From Melaminivora suipulveris (GTDB lineage Bacteria > Pseudomonadota > Gammaproteobacteria > Burkholderiales > Burkholderiaceae_C), in assembly GCF_003008575.1 (NCBI RefSeq), contig NZ_CP027667.1, positions 3,062,001 through 3,126,000 of the forward strand: 64,000 bases of DNA, given 5' to 3'. The position numbers and the translations under genes are program-made. Shown here one piece after another: positions 1 to 9,145 of the stretch (position 1 is the first letter of the stretch; each line of letters opens with the position of its first letter). The notes under the pieces are model-generated. The model was not told the DNA's origin, made no database searches, and saw only the letters and a list, made by a program, of their open reading frames with translations.

Positions 1-613
1 TTGTTCCACGCGGACCTACAGCCAATTTCTCATCGATTTCGTAGCCGCGCGGCGTGCTGACGTGCACGCGGAAGTCCAGCAGCTCGGCCGCTTGCAGCCA
101 GGTGTTGGCCATGTTGTTGCCATCGCCCACCCAGGCCACGGTCTTGCCGGCGATGGAGCCGCGCCGCTCGATGAAGGTGAAGATGTCGGCCAGGATCTGG
201 CAGGGGTGGAACTCGTTGGTCAGGCCGTTGATGACCGGCACGCGCGAGTTGGCGGCAAAGGCCTCTATCTTGGTCTGCTCGAAGGTGCGGATCATGACCA
301 GGTCCACCATGCGGCTGATGACCTTGGCCGAGTCCTCGATGGGCTCGGAGCGGCCCAGCTGGCTGCCCTCGGTGGTCAGGTGCACTACGCTGCCGCCCAA
401 CTGGTACATGCCGGCCTCGAAGCTCACGCGGGTGCGCGTGCTGGCTTTTTCGAAGATCATGGCCAGCGTGCGGTCGGTGAGCGGGTGGTACTTCTCGTAG
501 CCCTTGAACTTGGCCTTGATGGCGGCGGCGCGCTCGAAGAGGTAGTGGTACTCATCCGCGCTGAAGTCGCTGAACTGCAGGTAGTGCTTCATGGGTTTGG
601 CGGGCGCTGGCAT
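1..613 (-). CDS. argF: Ornithine carbamoyltransferase, N-terminal part (3' end cut by window edge)
   Basis: Transfers the carbamoyl group from carbamoyl phosphate to ornithine to give citrulline, in cytosolic arginine synthesis. About 204 residues are visible; the family is usually a little over 300, so the C-terminal ornithine domain lies outside the window. The carbamoyl-phosphate loop STRTR (about residues 58-62), HPCQ and the GDGNN motif are all seen. I place the start at 613 because GAGGAG lies 5 nt upstream, inside the end of argD; a second in-frame ATG at 592, giving the more usual MKHYLQF start, has no ribosome site. The argD stop and this ATG are separated by 2 nt, so argD-argF are translated as one operon. 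Confidence 0.95.
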   Translation of the reverse strand, partial: MPAPAKPMKHYLQFSDFSADEYHYLFERAAAIKAKFKGYEKYHPLTDRTLAMIFEKASTRTRVSFEAGMYQLGGSVVHLTTEGSQLGRSEPIEDSAKVISRMVDLVMIRTFEQTKIEAFAANSRVPVINGLTNEFHPCQILADIFTFIERRGSIAGKTVAWVGDGNNMANTWLQAAELLDFRVHVSTPRGYEIDEKLAVGPRGT

Positions 614-615
614 GC

Positions 616-1815
616 TCACTCCTCGGCCAGGAATTGCCGCACCAGCGGCGCCAGCAGCGACACGATCTCGTCGGCCTCGACGCGCGTGAGGATCAGGGAC
701 GGCACCAGGCGGATCACGTTGTCGGCCGTGACCGAGATCAGCAGGCCCGCGTCGGCCGCGCGCTGCACCAGCACGCCGCAGGGCTTGGCCAGCTCCACGC
801 CCAGCATCAGGCCCTGGCCGCGCACCTCCACCACGCCCTCCACGCCGACGAACGCCCGCGCCAGCGCGGCCTTCAGGTGCTCGCCGACATCCGCGGCGTT
901 GGCCAGCAGGCCGTCCTCTTCCATGATGCGGATGGTCTCGACGCCGGCGCGCATGGCCAGCGGGTTGCCGCCGAAGGTCGTGCCGTGGTTGCCGGGGCCG
1001 AAGATGCTGGCGGCTTTCGGTCCCGCGACCACCGCGCCGATCGGCACGCCCGAGCCCAGGCCCTTGGCCAGCGGCATCACGTCCGGCAGGATGCCGGCCC
1101 ATTGGTGCGCGAACCACTTGCCGGTGCGGCCCATGCCGCACTGCACCTCGTCGATCATCATCAGCCAGCCGCGCTCGTCGCACAGGGCGCGCAACTGGCG
1201 CAGGTAGTCGGCGCGCATGGGGTTCACGCCGCCTTCGCCCTGGATGGTCTCGAAGAACACCGCCACCACGTCCGGGTTGCCTTCGGTGGCGGCCCGGATG
1301 GCCTCGATGTCGTTCATGGGCACGCGGATGAAACCCTCCACCAGCGGGCCGAAGCCGGCCTGCACCTTGGGATTGCCCGTGGCCGACAGCGTGGCGATGG
1401 AGCGGCCGTGGAAGGCTTTTTCATACACCACGACCTGCGGACGCGCGATGCCGCGGTCGTGGCCGTACTTGCGCGCCAGTTTGAGCGCCGCCTCGTTGGC
1501 CTCCAGACCCGAGTTGCAGAAAAACACGTTGGTCAGGCCCGAGCGCTCGACCAGCAGGCGCGCCAATTCTTCCTGCAGCGGCACGTGGTAGTAGTTGGAG
1601 GTGTGAATGATCTTGGCGATCTGATCCTGCAGCGCCGGCACCAGCTTCGGGTGGTTATGGCCCAAAGTGTTCACGGCGATGCCGCCCAGGGCGTCCAGAT
1701 ACTCCTTGCCGCGCGCGTCCCACACGCGCACGCCCTGGCCGCGCTCCAGCGCAATGGGCACGCGGGCGTAGGTGTTCATCACGTGGGGCGAGGCGGCCGG
1801 GGTAAATGCGGTCAT
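616..1815 (-). CDS. argD: Acetylornithine aminotransferase
   Basis: PLP-dependent class III aminotransferase that converts N-acetylglutamate semialdehyde to N-acetylornithine in arginine synthesis; in some bacteria it also acts in lysine synthesis. It is 399 residues, the usual length. The PLP lysine is Lys251 in LAKGLGSG, and FETIQGEGG and MIDEVQCGMGRTG are the expected cofactor and substrate motifs. The ATG at 1815 is preceded by CAGGAG. The frame stays open upstream to 2421, but that stretch is antisense to the DUF3579 gene and has no family similarity. It is the first gene of an argD-argF operon. Confidence 0.96.
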   Translation of the reverse strand: MTAFTPAASPHVMNTYARVPIALERGQGVRVWDARGKEYLDALGGIAVNTLGHNHPKLVPALQDQIAKIIHTSNYYHVPLQEELARLLVERSGLTNVFFCNSGLEANEAALKLARKYGHDRGIARPQVVVYEKAFHGRSIATLSATGNPKVQAGFGPLVEGFIRVPMNDIEAIRAATEGNPDVVAVFFETIQGEGGVNPMRADYLRQLRALCDERGWLMMIDEVQCGMGRTGKWFAHQWAGILPDVMPLAKGLGSGVPIGAVVAGPKAASIFGPGNHGTTFGGNPLAMRAGVETIRIMEEDGLLANAADVGEHLKAALARAFVGVEGVVEVRGQGLMLGVELAKPCGVLVQRAADAGLLISVTADNVIRLVPSLILTRVEADEIVSLLAPLVRQFLAEE

Positions 1816-1975
1816 GCGGAAATCTCCTGGTTCCAAGGCAGCTGGGATCGCCGCGGCGCTGCAAAAAAAGGTGCGCCGGCCGGCGAAAACGAAAGGCGAT
1901 TCTAGGGGCCGCATGCGCGCGCGGCGTTGACGATTGCGCATCACAGCCATGCGCGGCGGCGCGTGCCAGGGGCTC

Positions 1976-1991
1976 ACTCTTGTATAAGAGT
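1976..1991. promoter_or_regulatory. Perfect inverted repeat upstream of the DUF3579 gene
   Basis: ACTCTT, a GTAT spacer and AAGAGT form a perfect 6-bp inverted repeat in the region between divergent argD and the DUF3579 gene. It abuts TAGAAT (1992-1997), a plausible -10 element for the plus-strand gene; no good -35 is visible. The layout fits an operator for a dimeric regulator, but I cannot name the protein. Confidence 0.45.
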
Positions 1992-2046
1992 TAGAATCGC
2001 CTGTTGCGGTGCACAACGCCGCTTCTCCGTCCTGCCCCTCCACCCG

Positions 2047-2367
2047 ATGGCTGCACCCGCATCTTCTTCCAAGGAAGTCTTCATCCAAGGCGTCACCCAC
2101 GCGGGCAAGACCTTCCGGCCCAGCGACTGGGCCGAACGCCTGGCCGGCGTAATGAGCCAGTTTCGTCCCGGTGGCGCGCGCTCCACGCCCGGCGCACACC
2201 TGGGCTACTCGCCCTGGTGCATCCCGACCACGCTGGGCGGCGTGAAATGCGTGGTGGTGCATTCCGAGTTGCGCGATCACGAGCCCATGGCCTGGGATTT
2301 CGTCATGAACTTCGCGCGCGACAACGACCTGCAGGTGGTCGAGGCCTGCCTGCTGCCCGACGCGTAG
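2047..2367 (+). CDS. DUF3579 family protein
   Basis: Small 106-residue protein of a betaproteobacterial family of unknown function. The sequence from FIQGVTHAGKTFRPSDWAER through AWDFVMNFARDNDLQ is typical of the family. It has no signal peptide or membrane segment and is predicted to be cytosolic. It is monocistronic, divergent from argD, and followed by a strong hairpin terminator at 2425-2455. I know of no established role. Confidence 0.85.
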   Translation: MAAPASSSKEVFIQGVTHAGKTFRPSDWAERLAGVMSQFRPGGARSTPGAHLGYSPWCIPTTLGGVKCVVVHSELRDHEPMAWDFVMNFARDNDLQVVEACLLPDA

Positions 2368-2424
2368 AGACGTTTCGCGACGGGCGTCTGGCGTTTTGCG
2401 TGAACATCCCGCACAACGCACAAC

Positions 2425-2455
2425 GAAAAAACCGCCCGAAGGCGGTTTTCTCGTT
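2425..2455. terminator. Bidirectional Rho-independent terminator between DUF3579 gene and rpsT
   Basis: AAAACCGCC, loop CGAA, GGCGGTTTT form a 9-bp stem at 2428-2449. The run of T is strongest on the minus strand (TTTTTT after the stem), where it would end rpsT; on the plus strand the TTTTCTCGTTTT tail would end the DUF3579 transcript. Confidence 0.85.
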
Positions 2456-2523
2456 TTGCTGGCAGCGCACCCGTTACAAACGGCAGGTGGCGCAGCGCCA
2501 CCCGGGCTGTTTGCCTGAAAGGG

Positions 2524-2826
2524 TCAGGCGGCCGCGGCTGCCAGGGTCTTGACCTTGGCGGACAGGCGGCTCTTGTCGCGAGCGGCCTTGTTCTTGTGGA
2601 AGATGCCCTTGTCGGCGATGGTGTCCAGCACCGACTGTGCCTTGGCGAACAGTTCGGTGGCCTTGGTCTTGTCACCGGCCAGCACGGCCTTCTCGACGTT
2701 TTTCACCGCGGTGCGGTACTTGGAGCGCAGCGACGTATTGGCTGCGTTGAGCTTGACGCCCTGGCGCGTGCGCTTGCGGCCCGACGCCAGGCGCGGGTTC
2801 TTCTTCTTGGGCTTGTTGGATGCCAT
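2524..2826 (-). CDS. rpsT: 30S ribosomal protein S20
   Basis: Primary 16S rRNA-binding protein of the small ribosomal subunit. It is 100 residues, with the typical Lys/Arg-rich start [19 protein letters not shown] and an Ala-rich end (KTLAAAAA) slightly longer than in E. coli. The start at 2826 gives the canonical MA(S)NK N-terminus. It is transcribed alone, divergently from murJ as is common in this order, and is followed by the hairpin at 2425-2455. Confidence 0.97.
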   Translation of the reverse strand: MASNKPKKKNPRLASGRKRTRQGVKLNAANTSLRSKYRTAVKNVEKAVLAGDKTKATELFAKAQSVLDTIADKGIFHKNKAARDKSRLSAKVKTLAAAAA

Positions 2827-2872
2827 TGATGTGTTCCTTGAGTGTCTGTGGATGTTGCCAGCAAAGCCCGCG

Positions 2873-2878
2873 ATTATA
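2873..2878 (-). promoter_or_regulatory. Predicted -10 element for rpsT
   Basis: A perfect TATAAT read on the minus strand lies 46 bases upstream of the rpsT start codon. I see no convincing -35 at 16-18 bp spacing, as is usual for strong ribosomal promoters in very GC-rich betaproteobacteria. Confidence 0.5.
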
Positions 2879-2931
2879 GCGCAGGCGCCTTTTTTCCTGC
2901 CCTGGCGCGGCGCGCGCATACACTCAGGCGG

Positions 2932-4497
2932 GTGTCCCTGTTCAAAGCCGCTTCCACCGTCTCGCTGCTGACCCTGGCCTCGCGCGTGACGGGCCTGGTG
3001 CGCGACCTGCTCATGGCGTCGATCTTCGGCGCCACCGCGCTGACCGACGCCTTCAACGTCGCCTTTCGCATCCCCAACCTGTTTCGCCGCCTGTTTGCTG
3101 AAGGAGCGTTCAGTCAGGCCTTCGTGCCGGTGCTGGCGGGGCACAAGGAGCAGCACGGCGAGGAGGCCACGCGCGTGCTGGTCGACGCCGTGGCCACGGC
3201 GCTGTTCTGGGTGCTGGTGCTGGTCTGCCTGGCCGGCATGCTGGGCGCGCCGGCGCTGGTGTGGCTGCTGGCCAGCGGCCTGCGCCAGAGCGGCGAGGGC
3301 TTCGACGCGGCGGTCTTCATGACGCGCTGGATGTTTCCCTACATCGGCTTCATGTCGCTGGTGGCACTGTCGGCTGGCGTGCTCAACACCTGGAAGCGCT
3401 TCGCCGTGCCTGCCGCAACTCCCGTCCTGCTGAACGTCTCGATGATCGCCGCCGCCTGGGCCGGCGCGCCGGCGCTGGCGGCGCGCGGCGTCGAGCCGAT
3501 CTACGCCATGGTCGGCGGCGTGATGGCCGGCGGCGCGCTGCAGCTGGCGGTGCAGGTGCCGGCGCTCGTGCGCCTGGGGTTGCTGCCGCGCATCGGCATG
3601 ACGCCGGCACGCGTGCGCGCCGCCTGGCAGGAGGCCGGCGTGCGCCGCATCCTGGCGCTGATGGCGCCGGCCGTGCTGGGCGTGGGCGTGGCGCAGCTGT
3701 CGCTGATGATCAACACGCAGATCGCCTCGTGGCTGACGCCGGGCAGCGTGACCTGGCTGTTCTACGCCGACCGGTTGATGGAGTTTCCGACCTCGCTGCT
3801 GGGCGTGGCGCTGGGCGTGGTGCTGACGCCGCAGCTGGCCGCCGCGCGCGCCGCGGGCGATGCCGAGCGCTACAGCGCCATGCTCGACTGGAGCCTGCGC
3901 ATCGTCGTGGTGCTGGCGCTGCCCTGCGCCGTGGGCCTGCTGATCTTCGGCCTGCCGCTGGTGGCCACGCTGTTCCACCACGGCGCCCTGGGCGCGGGCG
4001 ACGTGCGGCAGATCACGCTGGCGCTGTCCGGCTATGGCGCTGGCCTGCTGGGCCTGGTGGCCATCAAGGTGCTGGCTCCCGGCTACTACGCCAGCCAGGA
4101 CATCCGCACGCCGGTGCGCATCGCCATCGTGGTGCTGGTGGCCACGCAGCTCATGAACATCGCCTTCGTGCCCTGGCTGGCGCATGCCGGGCTGGCGCTG
4201 TCCATCGGCCTGGGGGCGCTGCTCAACGCCGGCTGGCTGCTGGTCGGGCTGATCCGCCGCGGCAGCTTCGCGCCGCGCGCCGGCTGGGCGCGCCTGGGCC
4301 TGCAGGTGGCGCTGGCCAATGCGCTGCTGGCGGCCTTTCTGTGGTGGGCGGGCGAGCAGTTCGACTGGCTGGCGCTGCAGGCGCGCGGCGTGCTGCGCGC
4401 CGGGCTGCTGGCGCTGCTGCTGGCGGCCTCGGCCCTGCTGTATTTCGGCGCGCTCGCCGCCTCGGGCGTGAAGCTGCGCCAGATGCTGCGCAGATAG
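2932..4497 (+). CDS. murJ: Lipid II flippase MurJ (MviN)
   Basis: Multidrug/oligosaccharidyl-lipid/polysaccharide (MOP) superfamily flippase that moves lipid II across the inner membrane for peptidoglycan synthesis. With the GTG at 2932 it is 521 residues starting [18 protein letters not shown], which matches the family start; a longer frame from 2842 adds an atypical Arg-rich lead and crosses the rpsT promoter, so I reject it. About 14 hydrophobic segments are visible, with the conserved [20 protein letters not shown] stretch near residues 45-65. It is divergent from rpsT and followed by the SirB1-like gene. Confidence 0.95.
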   Translation: MSLFKAASTVSLLTLASRVTGLVRDLLMASIFGATALTDAFNVAFRIPNLFRRLFAEGAFSQAFVPVLAGHKEQHGEEATRVLVDAVATALFWVLVLVCLAGMLGAPALVWLLASGLRQSGEGFDAAVFMTRWMFPYIGFMSLVALSAGVLNTWKRFAVPAATPVLLNVSMIAAAWAGAPALAARGVEPIYAMVGGVMAGGALQLAVQVPALVRLGLLPRIGMTPARVRAAWQEAGVRRILALMAPAVLGVGVAQLSLMINTQIASWLTPGSVTWLFYADRLMEFPTSLLGVALGVVLTPQLAAARAAGDAERYSAMLDWSLRIVVVLALPCAVGLLIFGLPLVATLFHHGALGAGDVRQITLALSGYGAGLLGLVAIKVLAPGYYASQDIRTPVRIAIVVLVATQLMNIAFVPWLAHAGLALSIGLGALLNAGWLLVGLIRRGSFAPRAGWARLGLQVALANALLAAFLWWAGEQFDWLALQARGVLRAGLLALLLAASALLYFGALAASGVKLRQMLRR

Positions 4498-4529
4498 AAC
4501 AGGCGCCGATGCCTGCCCGACCCATGCCC

Positions 4530-5378
4530 ATGAGCTACTCCATCCCCACCCCGCTGGAATACTTCGCCGCGCTGGTGGCGCCGCACGGCGACAGCGCGCC
4601 GCCGCTGCTGGAGACAGCGGCCTGCATCGCCCAGATCGCCTATCCGCAGCTGGACGTGCAGCAGGTGCTGGCCGACGTGGACGGCCTGCAGGCGCGCCTG
4701 GCCCGGCGCCTGGCCGCAGACGCCGGCGCGCTACAGCGACTGCGCCTGCTGAACCACTTCTTCTACGGCGAGCTGGGCTTTGCCGGCAACGCCAACAACT
4801 ACTACGACCCCGACAACAGCTACCTGCACGCCGTGCTGCGCACGCGCCGGGGCATCCCGATCTCGCTGGCGGTGCTGTGGCTGGAGCTGGCGCAAGGCGT
4901 GGGCCTGAAGGCCGCCGGCGTGTCGTTTCCGGGGCATTTCCTGGTCAAGACGCGGGTGGCGGGCGGGCAGGTGGTGCTGGACCCGCTGACCGGGCAGTCG
5001 CTGTCGCAGGAAGCCCTGGTGGAGCGCCTGCTGCCGTTTCGGGCGCAGCCGGATGGCGTGGCGGATGGCGAGGCGCCGTCCCTGGCGCTGCTGCTGCAGC
5101 CGGCCTCGGTGCGCGACATCCTGGTGCGGCTGCTGCGCAACCTCAAGGAAATCTACCGCGCCAGCGGCGACTGGCCGCATCTGCTGGCCGTGCAGGAGCG
5201 GCTGGTGCTGCTGCTGCCAGGTACCTGGGCCGAGCAGCGCGACCGCGGCCTGGCGCACGCCGAGCTGGGCCAGTCGCCGCAGGCCATGGCCGACCTGCAG
5301 GCCTACCTGGACAACGCCCGCGGCGCCGCCGACACCGCGGCCGTGGCCGAGCTGCTGCGCGCGTTGCGCGCGCAGTGA
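4530..5378 (+). CDS. SirB1 family protein (transglutaminase-like fold plus TPR tail)
   Basis: Cytosolic protein of about 282 residues. The N-terminal half carries the SirB1/transglutaminase-like core ([18 protein letters not shown], then [12 protein letters not shown] and FPGHFLVK); the C-terminal half has a TPR-like end ([20 protein letters not shown]). The biochemical function of the family is not settled, although it is often found near murJ or prmC. Three in-frame ATGs lie at 4509, 4524 and 4530. I take 4530 because homologues begin close to the [10 protein letters not shown] segment, but no clear Shine-Dalgarno decides it. It lies 32 nt after murJ and is probably co-transcribed. Confidence 0.85.
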   Translation: MSYSIPTPLEYFAALVAPHGDSAPPLLETAACIAQIAYPQLDVQQVLADVDGLQARLARRLAADAGALQRLRLLNHFFYGELGFAGNANNYYDPDNSYLHAVLRTRRGIPISLAVLWLELAQGVGLKAAGVSFPGHFLVKTRVAGGQVVLDPLTGQSLSQEALVERLLPFRAQPDGVADGEAPSLALLLQPASVRDILVRLLRNLKEIYRASGDWPHLLAVQERLVLLLPGTWAEQRDRGLAHAELGQSPQAMADLQAYLDNARGAADTAAVAELLRALRAQ

Positions 5379-5409
5379 GGGAAGGCGGCAGCCGCGCGCA
5401 AGGTGTGCG

Positions 5410-5802
5410 TCAGTGGGCCTTGACGGCCAGCACCGGGCAGTCCACGGTCAGCAGGATTTCCTGCGCCATGCTGCCCATCAGCAGCTTGCCGACCGGCGAG
5501 CGCTTGCGCAGGCCGATGACCAGCACCGAGACCTGCAGCTGGGCGACCAGCTCGTCGATCTCCTCGACAGCGCTCCTGCCGCGCACGAACTGCTTGAACT
5601 CGGCCTGGATGGGCAGGGCCGCCAGGCGTTCTTCCACGCGCTCGACCTCGTAGCCGTTGACGACGCTGGGGTCCTCGCTGCGCCCCCCAGGGCCGGCGTT
5701 GACGACCACCAGGCGCTCACCCCGGCGGGTGGCGATCTCGATGGCCTTGTCCAGGGCGGCCTGGCCTTCGGGGCGGGCAACGTAGGCGACAAGAATGGTC
5801 AT
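5410..5802 (-). CDS. Universal stress protein (UspA family)
   Basis: Small cytosolic alpha/beta protein of 130 residues with a UspA fold. The C-terminal nucleotide loop G97-x7-G105-K-x3-G110-S111 (GLRKRSPVGKLLMGS) fits the ATP-binding subgroup pattern reasonably well. Members bind ATP and help survive stress or stationary phase; the specific role here is unknown. It is a single gene, convergent with the SirB1-like gene 31 nt away. Confidence 0.9.
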   Translation of the reverse strand: MTILVAYVARPEGQAALDKAIEIATRRGERLVVVNAGPGGRSEDPSVVNGYEVERVEERLAALPIQAEFKQFVRGRSAVEEIDELVAQLQVSVLVIGLRKRSPVGKLLMGSMAQEILLTVDCPVLAVKAH

Positions 5803-5920
5803 GCAAAGTCTCCGTGGATGTGGTGGATGAAAACAAAATGCGCCGAGGCGCTGCGGTCAGGATAGCCCAAACCCTGCGGCGTTGGCGAGCCGGCCGCAGG
5901 GCGGCTGGCGCAGCGACGTT

Positions 5921-5981
5921 TTCAAGCCAAATTGCCTGTCAGTCGACGTGAAACAAGCGTATGCAGCTATCAATAACATAG
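5921..5981 (+). repeat. Dispersed intergenic repeat, copy A
   Basis: Copy of a repeat family found nine times in this window. It starts TTCAAGCCAAA, carries the core CAGTCGACGTG (one mismatch to CAGTCGGCGTG), then CAAGCGTATGCAGCTATC and an A/T-rich end. It sits 5 nt past the stop codon of the AI-2E-type permease gene and upstream of the stress protein gene. Confidence 0.8.
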
Positions 5982-5985
5982 TGAT

Positions 5986-7098
5986 TCAGACCAACCGCGC
6001 CGCCTCCAGCTCCTTCTTGAGGTAGGCGTAGAACAGCGGCGCCGCCACCAGCCCCGCCGGGCCGAACACCGCCTCGGCGGCGAACATCACCGACAGCAGT
6101 TCCCACACGCCCATGTGCGTGCGCTGGCCGACTACCTTGGCGTTGATGACGTACTCGGCCTTGTGGATCAGGATCAGGAACAGTAGGCAGGCCACGGCCG
6201 CCGTGGGCGATACCGACAGGCCGACCAGCGTGATGACGGCGTTGCACAGCAGGTTGCCGACGATGGGCACCAGCCCGGCGACGAAGGTCAGGGTGATGAG
6301 CGCCGGCGTGTAGGGCAGGCGCAGGTCGAACAGCGGCAGCACGCCCAGCAGGAAGATGGCGGTGAGCAGGGTGTTGAACGAGGCGATCCAGAACTGCGCG
6401 GCGACGATCTGGCGGAAGGCGTCGCCCATGCGCGCCACGCGCAGGGTGAGCTCCTGCGCCAGCGGCCCGTGGGCGCGTCCGCGCGCGCGCACGGCGGCCA
6501 GCGCGCCGATCAGCAGGCCAACGTAGGCGTGGAGAATGCCGCCCAGCCAGACGCGCCCGGCCACCGCCAGCGCGCCGGCCTTGGCCGCCAGATAGCTGGC
6601 GATGGCGCGCTGGATCTCGGCGGCGCCCTCGGGCAGCTGCGCGGCGATGTCGGGCGGCAGCTTCAGACGCAGCTCCAGCACCGTGCGCGCCAGGAAGTCC
6701 AGCAGCTCGCGGTATTGCGCCGGCGCCGCCAGGATGTAGCTGCGCGAGTGCGACAGTGCCAGCACCATCAGCACCAGCGGCGCCAGCACCACCAGCGCCG
6801 CCGCGGCGCCGCCGGCATAGCCACCCCGGCGCCCCAGCCCGGCCAGCCGCGCCGCCAGCCAGCGCGTGAGCAAAAAGCCCAGGCAGGCCGTCAGCAGGCC
6901 GGGCAGCAGGCCTTCAATCATCACCAGCAGCAGCGCCGCCGCCATGAGCAGATAGCTGGCGATCTTCACGCCACGCGCCGGCGCGTGCCACTCCGATGCC
7001 TGGCGGCCCTGAAGATGCGCGGGCGGGGTGCCGGTGTCCTCCAGTGGCAGCAGCGCCCCCGGTGGCGCGTCGTGCGGCGGGCGTGAGCCGGCTGGCAT
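5986..7098 (-). CDS. AI-2E family transporter (PerM/UPF0118 type)
   Basis: Inner-membrane protein of 370 residues with about eight membrane segments, arranged as two N-terminal hydrophobic segments, a soluble central region (residues about 130-190) and a C-terminal cluster containing the family hallmark FVAGLVPIVGNLL. Family members include TqsA (autoinducer-2 export) and proteins linked to Na+/H+ exchange; substrate cannot be assigned. The N-terminal 40 residues are hydrophilic and Pro-rich. It starts 36 nt after purM, so a purM-permease operon is likely; repeat copy A follows its stop. Confidence 0.85.
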   Translation of the reverse strand: MPAGSRPPHDAPPGALLPLEDTGTPPAHLQGRQASEWHAPARGVKIASYLLMAAALLLVMIEGLLPGLLTACLGFLLTRWLAARLAGLGRRGGYAGGAAAALVVLAPLVLMVLALSHSRSYILAAPAQYRELLDFLARTVLELRLKLPPDIAAQLPEGAAEIQRAIASYLAAKAGALAVAGRVWLGGILHAYVGLLIGALAAVRARGRAHGPLAQELTLRVARMGDAFRQIVAAQFWIASFNTLLTAIFLLGVLPLFDLRLPYTPALITLTFVAGLVPIVGNLLCNAVITLVGLSVSPTAAVACLLFLILIHKAEYVINAKVVGQRTHMGVWELLSVMFAAEAVFGPAGLVAAPLFYAYLKKELEAARLV

Positions 7099-7134
7099 GG
7101 CGGTGGTGGGAAAGGAGGGGGAAAACGCCGCGGA

Positions 7135-8199
7135 TCAGGCGACCTGCACGGCCGCGCCCGCGCCGTGCTCGGCGATGCGGCCGATCACGTGCACCGCCTC
7201 GCCATGCTGCGCCAGCGTGGCGCGCACCGCGTCAGCGGCCTCCTGTGCCACCACCAGCACCATGCCGATGCCGTTGTTGAAGGTGCGGTTCATCTCGATG
7301 TCGTCGATGCCGGCGGTCGCCTGCAGCCAGGCGAACAGCTCGCTGCGCGGCCAGCTGCCGGCCTGCAGATGCGCAGCCAGGCCACCCGGCAGCACGCGCG
7401 GGATGTTCTCCAGCAGGCCGCCGCCGGTGATGTGCGCCAGCGCCTTGATGCCCTGGTTGCCTTGGCCGTGCGGATGCGCCGCCAGCGCCGCCAGCACGCT
7501 TTTCACGTACAGCCGGGTGGGCGCCATGACGGCCTCGCGAAACGGCTGGCCGTCCAACTCCTGCGGCAGGTCGCCCTGGGCTTCGGCGCGCTCGATGCAC
7601 TTGCGCACCAGCGAAAAGCCGTTGGAATGCACGCCGCTGGAGGCCAGGCCCAGCACCACGTCGCCGGCCTGCACGCTGGCGCCGTTCAGGATGGCGCTTT
7701 TCTCGACCACGCCCACGGCAAAGCCGGCCAGGTCGTACTCGCCCTCGGGGTACATGCCGGGCATCTCGGCGGTCTCGCCACCGATCAGCGCGCAGCCCGA
7801 CAGCTCGCAGCCGCGCGCGATGCCACCCACCACGGCGGCGGCGGTGTCCACGTCCAGCTTGCCGCAGGCGAAGTAATCCAGGAAGAACAGCGGCTCGGCG
7901 CCCTGCACCAGCACATCGTTGACGCTCATGGCCACCAGGTCGATGCCCACGGTGTCGTGCATGTTCCACTCAAACGCCAGCCGGAGCTTGGTGCCCACGC
8001 CGTCGGTGCCGCTGACCAGCACGGGTTCCTTGTAGCGCCTGGGCACCTCGAACAGCGCGCCGAAGCCGCCGATGCCGGCCATCACGCCCTCGCGCAGCGT
8101 CTTCCTGGCCAGCGGCTTGATGCGCTCGACCAGCGCGTCGCCAGCGTCGATATCGACACCGGCGTCCTTGTAGGAAATGGGGGAGGGGGAGGTGCTCAT
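7135..8199 (-). CDS. purM: Phosphoribosylformylglycinamidine cyclo-ligase (AIR synthetase)
   Basis: Catalyses ATP-dependent ring closure of FGAM to AIR, the fifth step of purine synthesis, in the cytosol. It is 354 residues, as expected. Conserved motifs include [22 protein letters not shown] and [13 protein letters not shown]. The start at 8199 gives the usual [17 protein letters not shown] region close to the N-terminus and is preceded by a GA-rich ribosome site. It diverges from hda across a region holding a near-perfect 24-nt hairpin at 8248-8271, and it is followed by the AI-2E-type permease. Confidence 0.97.
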   Translation of the reverse strand: MSTSPSPISYKDAGVDIDAGDALVERIKPLARKTLREGVMAGIGGFGALFEVPRRYKEPVLVSGTDGVGTKLRLAFEWNMHDTVGIDLVAMSVNDVLVQGAEPLFFLDYFACGKLDVDTAAAVVGGIARGCELSGCALIGGETAEMPGMYPEGEYDLAGFAVGVVEKSAILNGASVQAGDVVLGLASSGVHSNGFSLVRKCIERAEAQGDLPQELDGQPFREAVMAPTRLYVKSVLAALAAHPHGQGNQGIKALAHITGGGLLENIPRVLPGGLAAHLQAGSWPRSELFAWLQATAGIDDIEMNRTFNNGIGMVLVVAQEAADAVRATLAQHGEAVHVIGRIAEHGAGAAVQVA

Positions 8200-8247
8200 G
8201 GAAAAACAGGTAAAGGCTCGACCGGTGCGGCGCGCCCGGCAAACGGC

Positions 8248-8271
8248 GGATTTTAAGGGGGCTTAAAATCC
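8248..8271. promoter_or_regulatory. Perfect 10-bp inverted repeat in the purM/hda divergent promoter region
   Basis: GGATTTTAAG, spacer GGGG and CTTAAAATCC form a perfect 10-bp inverted repeat, and after one mismatch three more pairs extend it. Each arm contains TAAAAT read outward (8264-8269 on plus; its mirror on minus), so the element could hold back-to-back -10 boxes, a shared operator, or both. It is the only strongly structured, A/T-rich element between purM and hda. Confidence 0.55.
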
Positions 8272-8406
8272 ACCGGTTACATTCCCTGCCGGCCACCTGG
8301 ACTGCGCCTGCGCCCAGGCGCGGCACCGGGCGGCCTCGGTCCGCAGTCCTTTCCTCATGCCCCACGTTTTTTCCCGCACCCGCGCGCGTCGCGCACGCCG
8401 CTGCCG

Positions 8407-9099
8407 ATGAAGCAGCTCGCGCTGGACATCGGCCTGGCCGGCGGCCCGACGCTGGAGAACTTCCAGCCCGGCGCCAACGCCCAGGCGCTGCAGCACCTGC
8501 GCCAGGCGGTGGGCGAGGCCGGCGCGCCGCGCCCGCCCGTGCCCACCTACCTGTGGGGCGCGCCGGGCACCGGCAAATCGCATCTGCTGCGCGCGGTGTA
8601 CGAGGCCTTGCGCGCGCAAGGCGCCCTGGTGGGCTGGCTGGACCCCGGCACGCGCTGGCCGAGCTCTTTTGACGAGCGCTGGAGCGCCGTGCTGCTGCAC
8701 GACGTGCACCTCTACAACGAGGCGCAGCAGGCCGCGGCCTTCAACTGGTTCATCAACGCGCTCGATCCGGCGGCCGGTGCACCGCGCTGGGTGCTGGCCG
8801 CCGGCGAGCTGCCGCCGGCCGATCTGCCGCTGCGCGAAGACCTGCGCTCGCGCCTGGCCTGGGGCCACGTGTTCCAGCTGCAGCCGCTGGACGAGGCCGG
8901 CCTGCGCGCCGTGCTGCAGCGCCAGGCGCACGAGCGCGGCATGGCGCTGGCCGCCGACGTGGTGGATTACATGCTGCACCACTTCTCGCGCGATCTGGCC
9001 AGCCTCAGCGCGTTGCTGGACCGCCTGGACGGCTTTGCCCTGCGCACGCAGCGCGCCGTGACCATCCCGCTGCTCAAGAGCATGCTGCAGGGCGAGTGA
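8407..9099 (+). CDS. hda: DnaA regulatory inactivator Hda
   Basis: AAA+ protein related to DnaA that, bound to the sliding clamp, stimulates ATP hydrolysis by DnaA after initiation (RIDA). It is 230 residues. The N-terminal clamp-binding motif is QLALDI (residues 3-8), Walker A is GAPGTGKS (51-58) and Walker B is VLLHDVHLYN. It lacks the DnaA DNA-binding domain, as expected. It heads a plus-strand run hda-HAD phosphatase-pcnB-folK, a common order in this group. The leader from the divergent promoter region is about 135 nt long. Confidence 0.95.
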   Translation: MKQLALDIGLAGGPTLENFQPGANAQALQHLRQAVGEAGAPRPPVPTYLWGAPGTGKSHLLRAVYEALRAQGALVGWLDPGTRWPSSFDERWSAVLLHDVHLYNEAQQAAAFNWFINALDPAAGAPRWVLAAGELPPADLPLREDLRSRLAWGHVFQLQPLDEAGLRAVLQRQAHERGMALAADVVDYMLHHFSRDLASLSALLDRLDGFALRTQRAVTIPLLKSMLQGE

Positions 9100-9145
9100 G
9101 GGCTCGTCGCCCCGCCGCCTTTTCTCGATCTCCCAACCACCTTCC

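Noticed and set aside
1816..2421. Upstream extension of the argD frame
   Set aside because: It is antisense to the DUF3579 gene and precedes a good ribosome site and ATG at 1815.
2827..4185. Upstream extension of the rpsT frame
   Set aside because: S20 has a fixed short length and begins MASNK; the extension is antisense to murJ.
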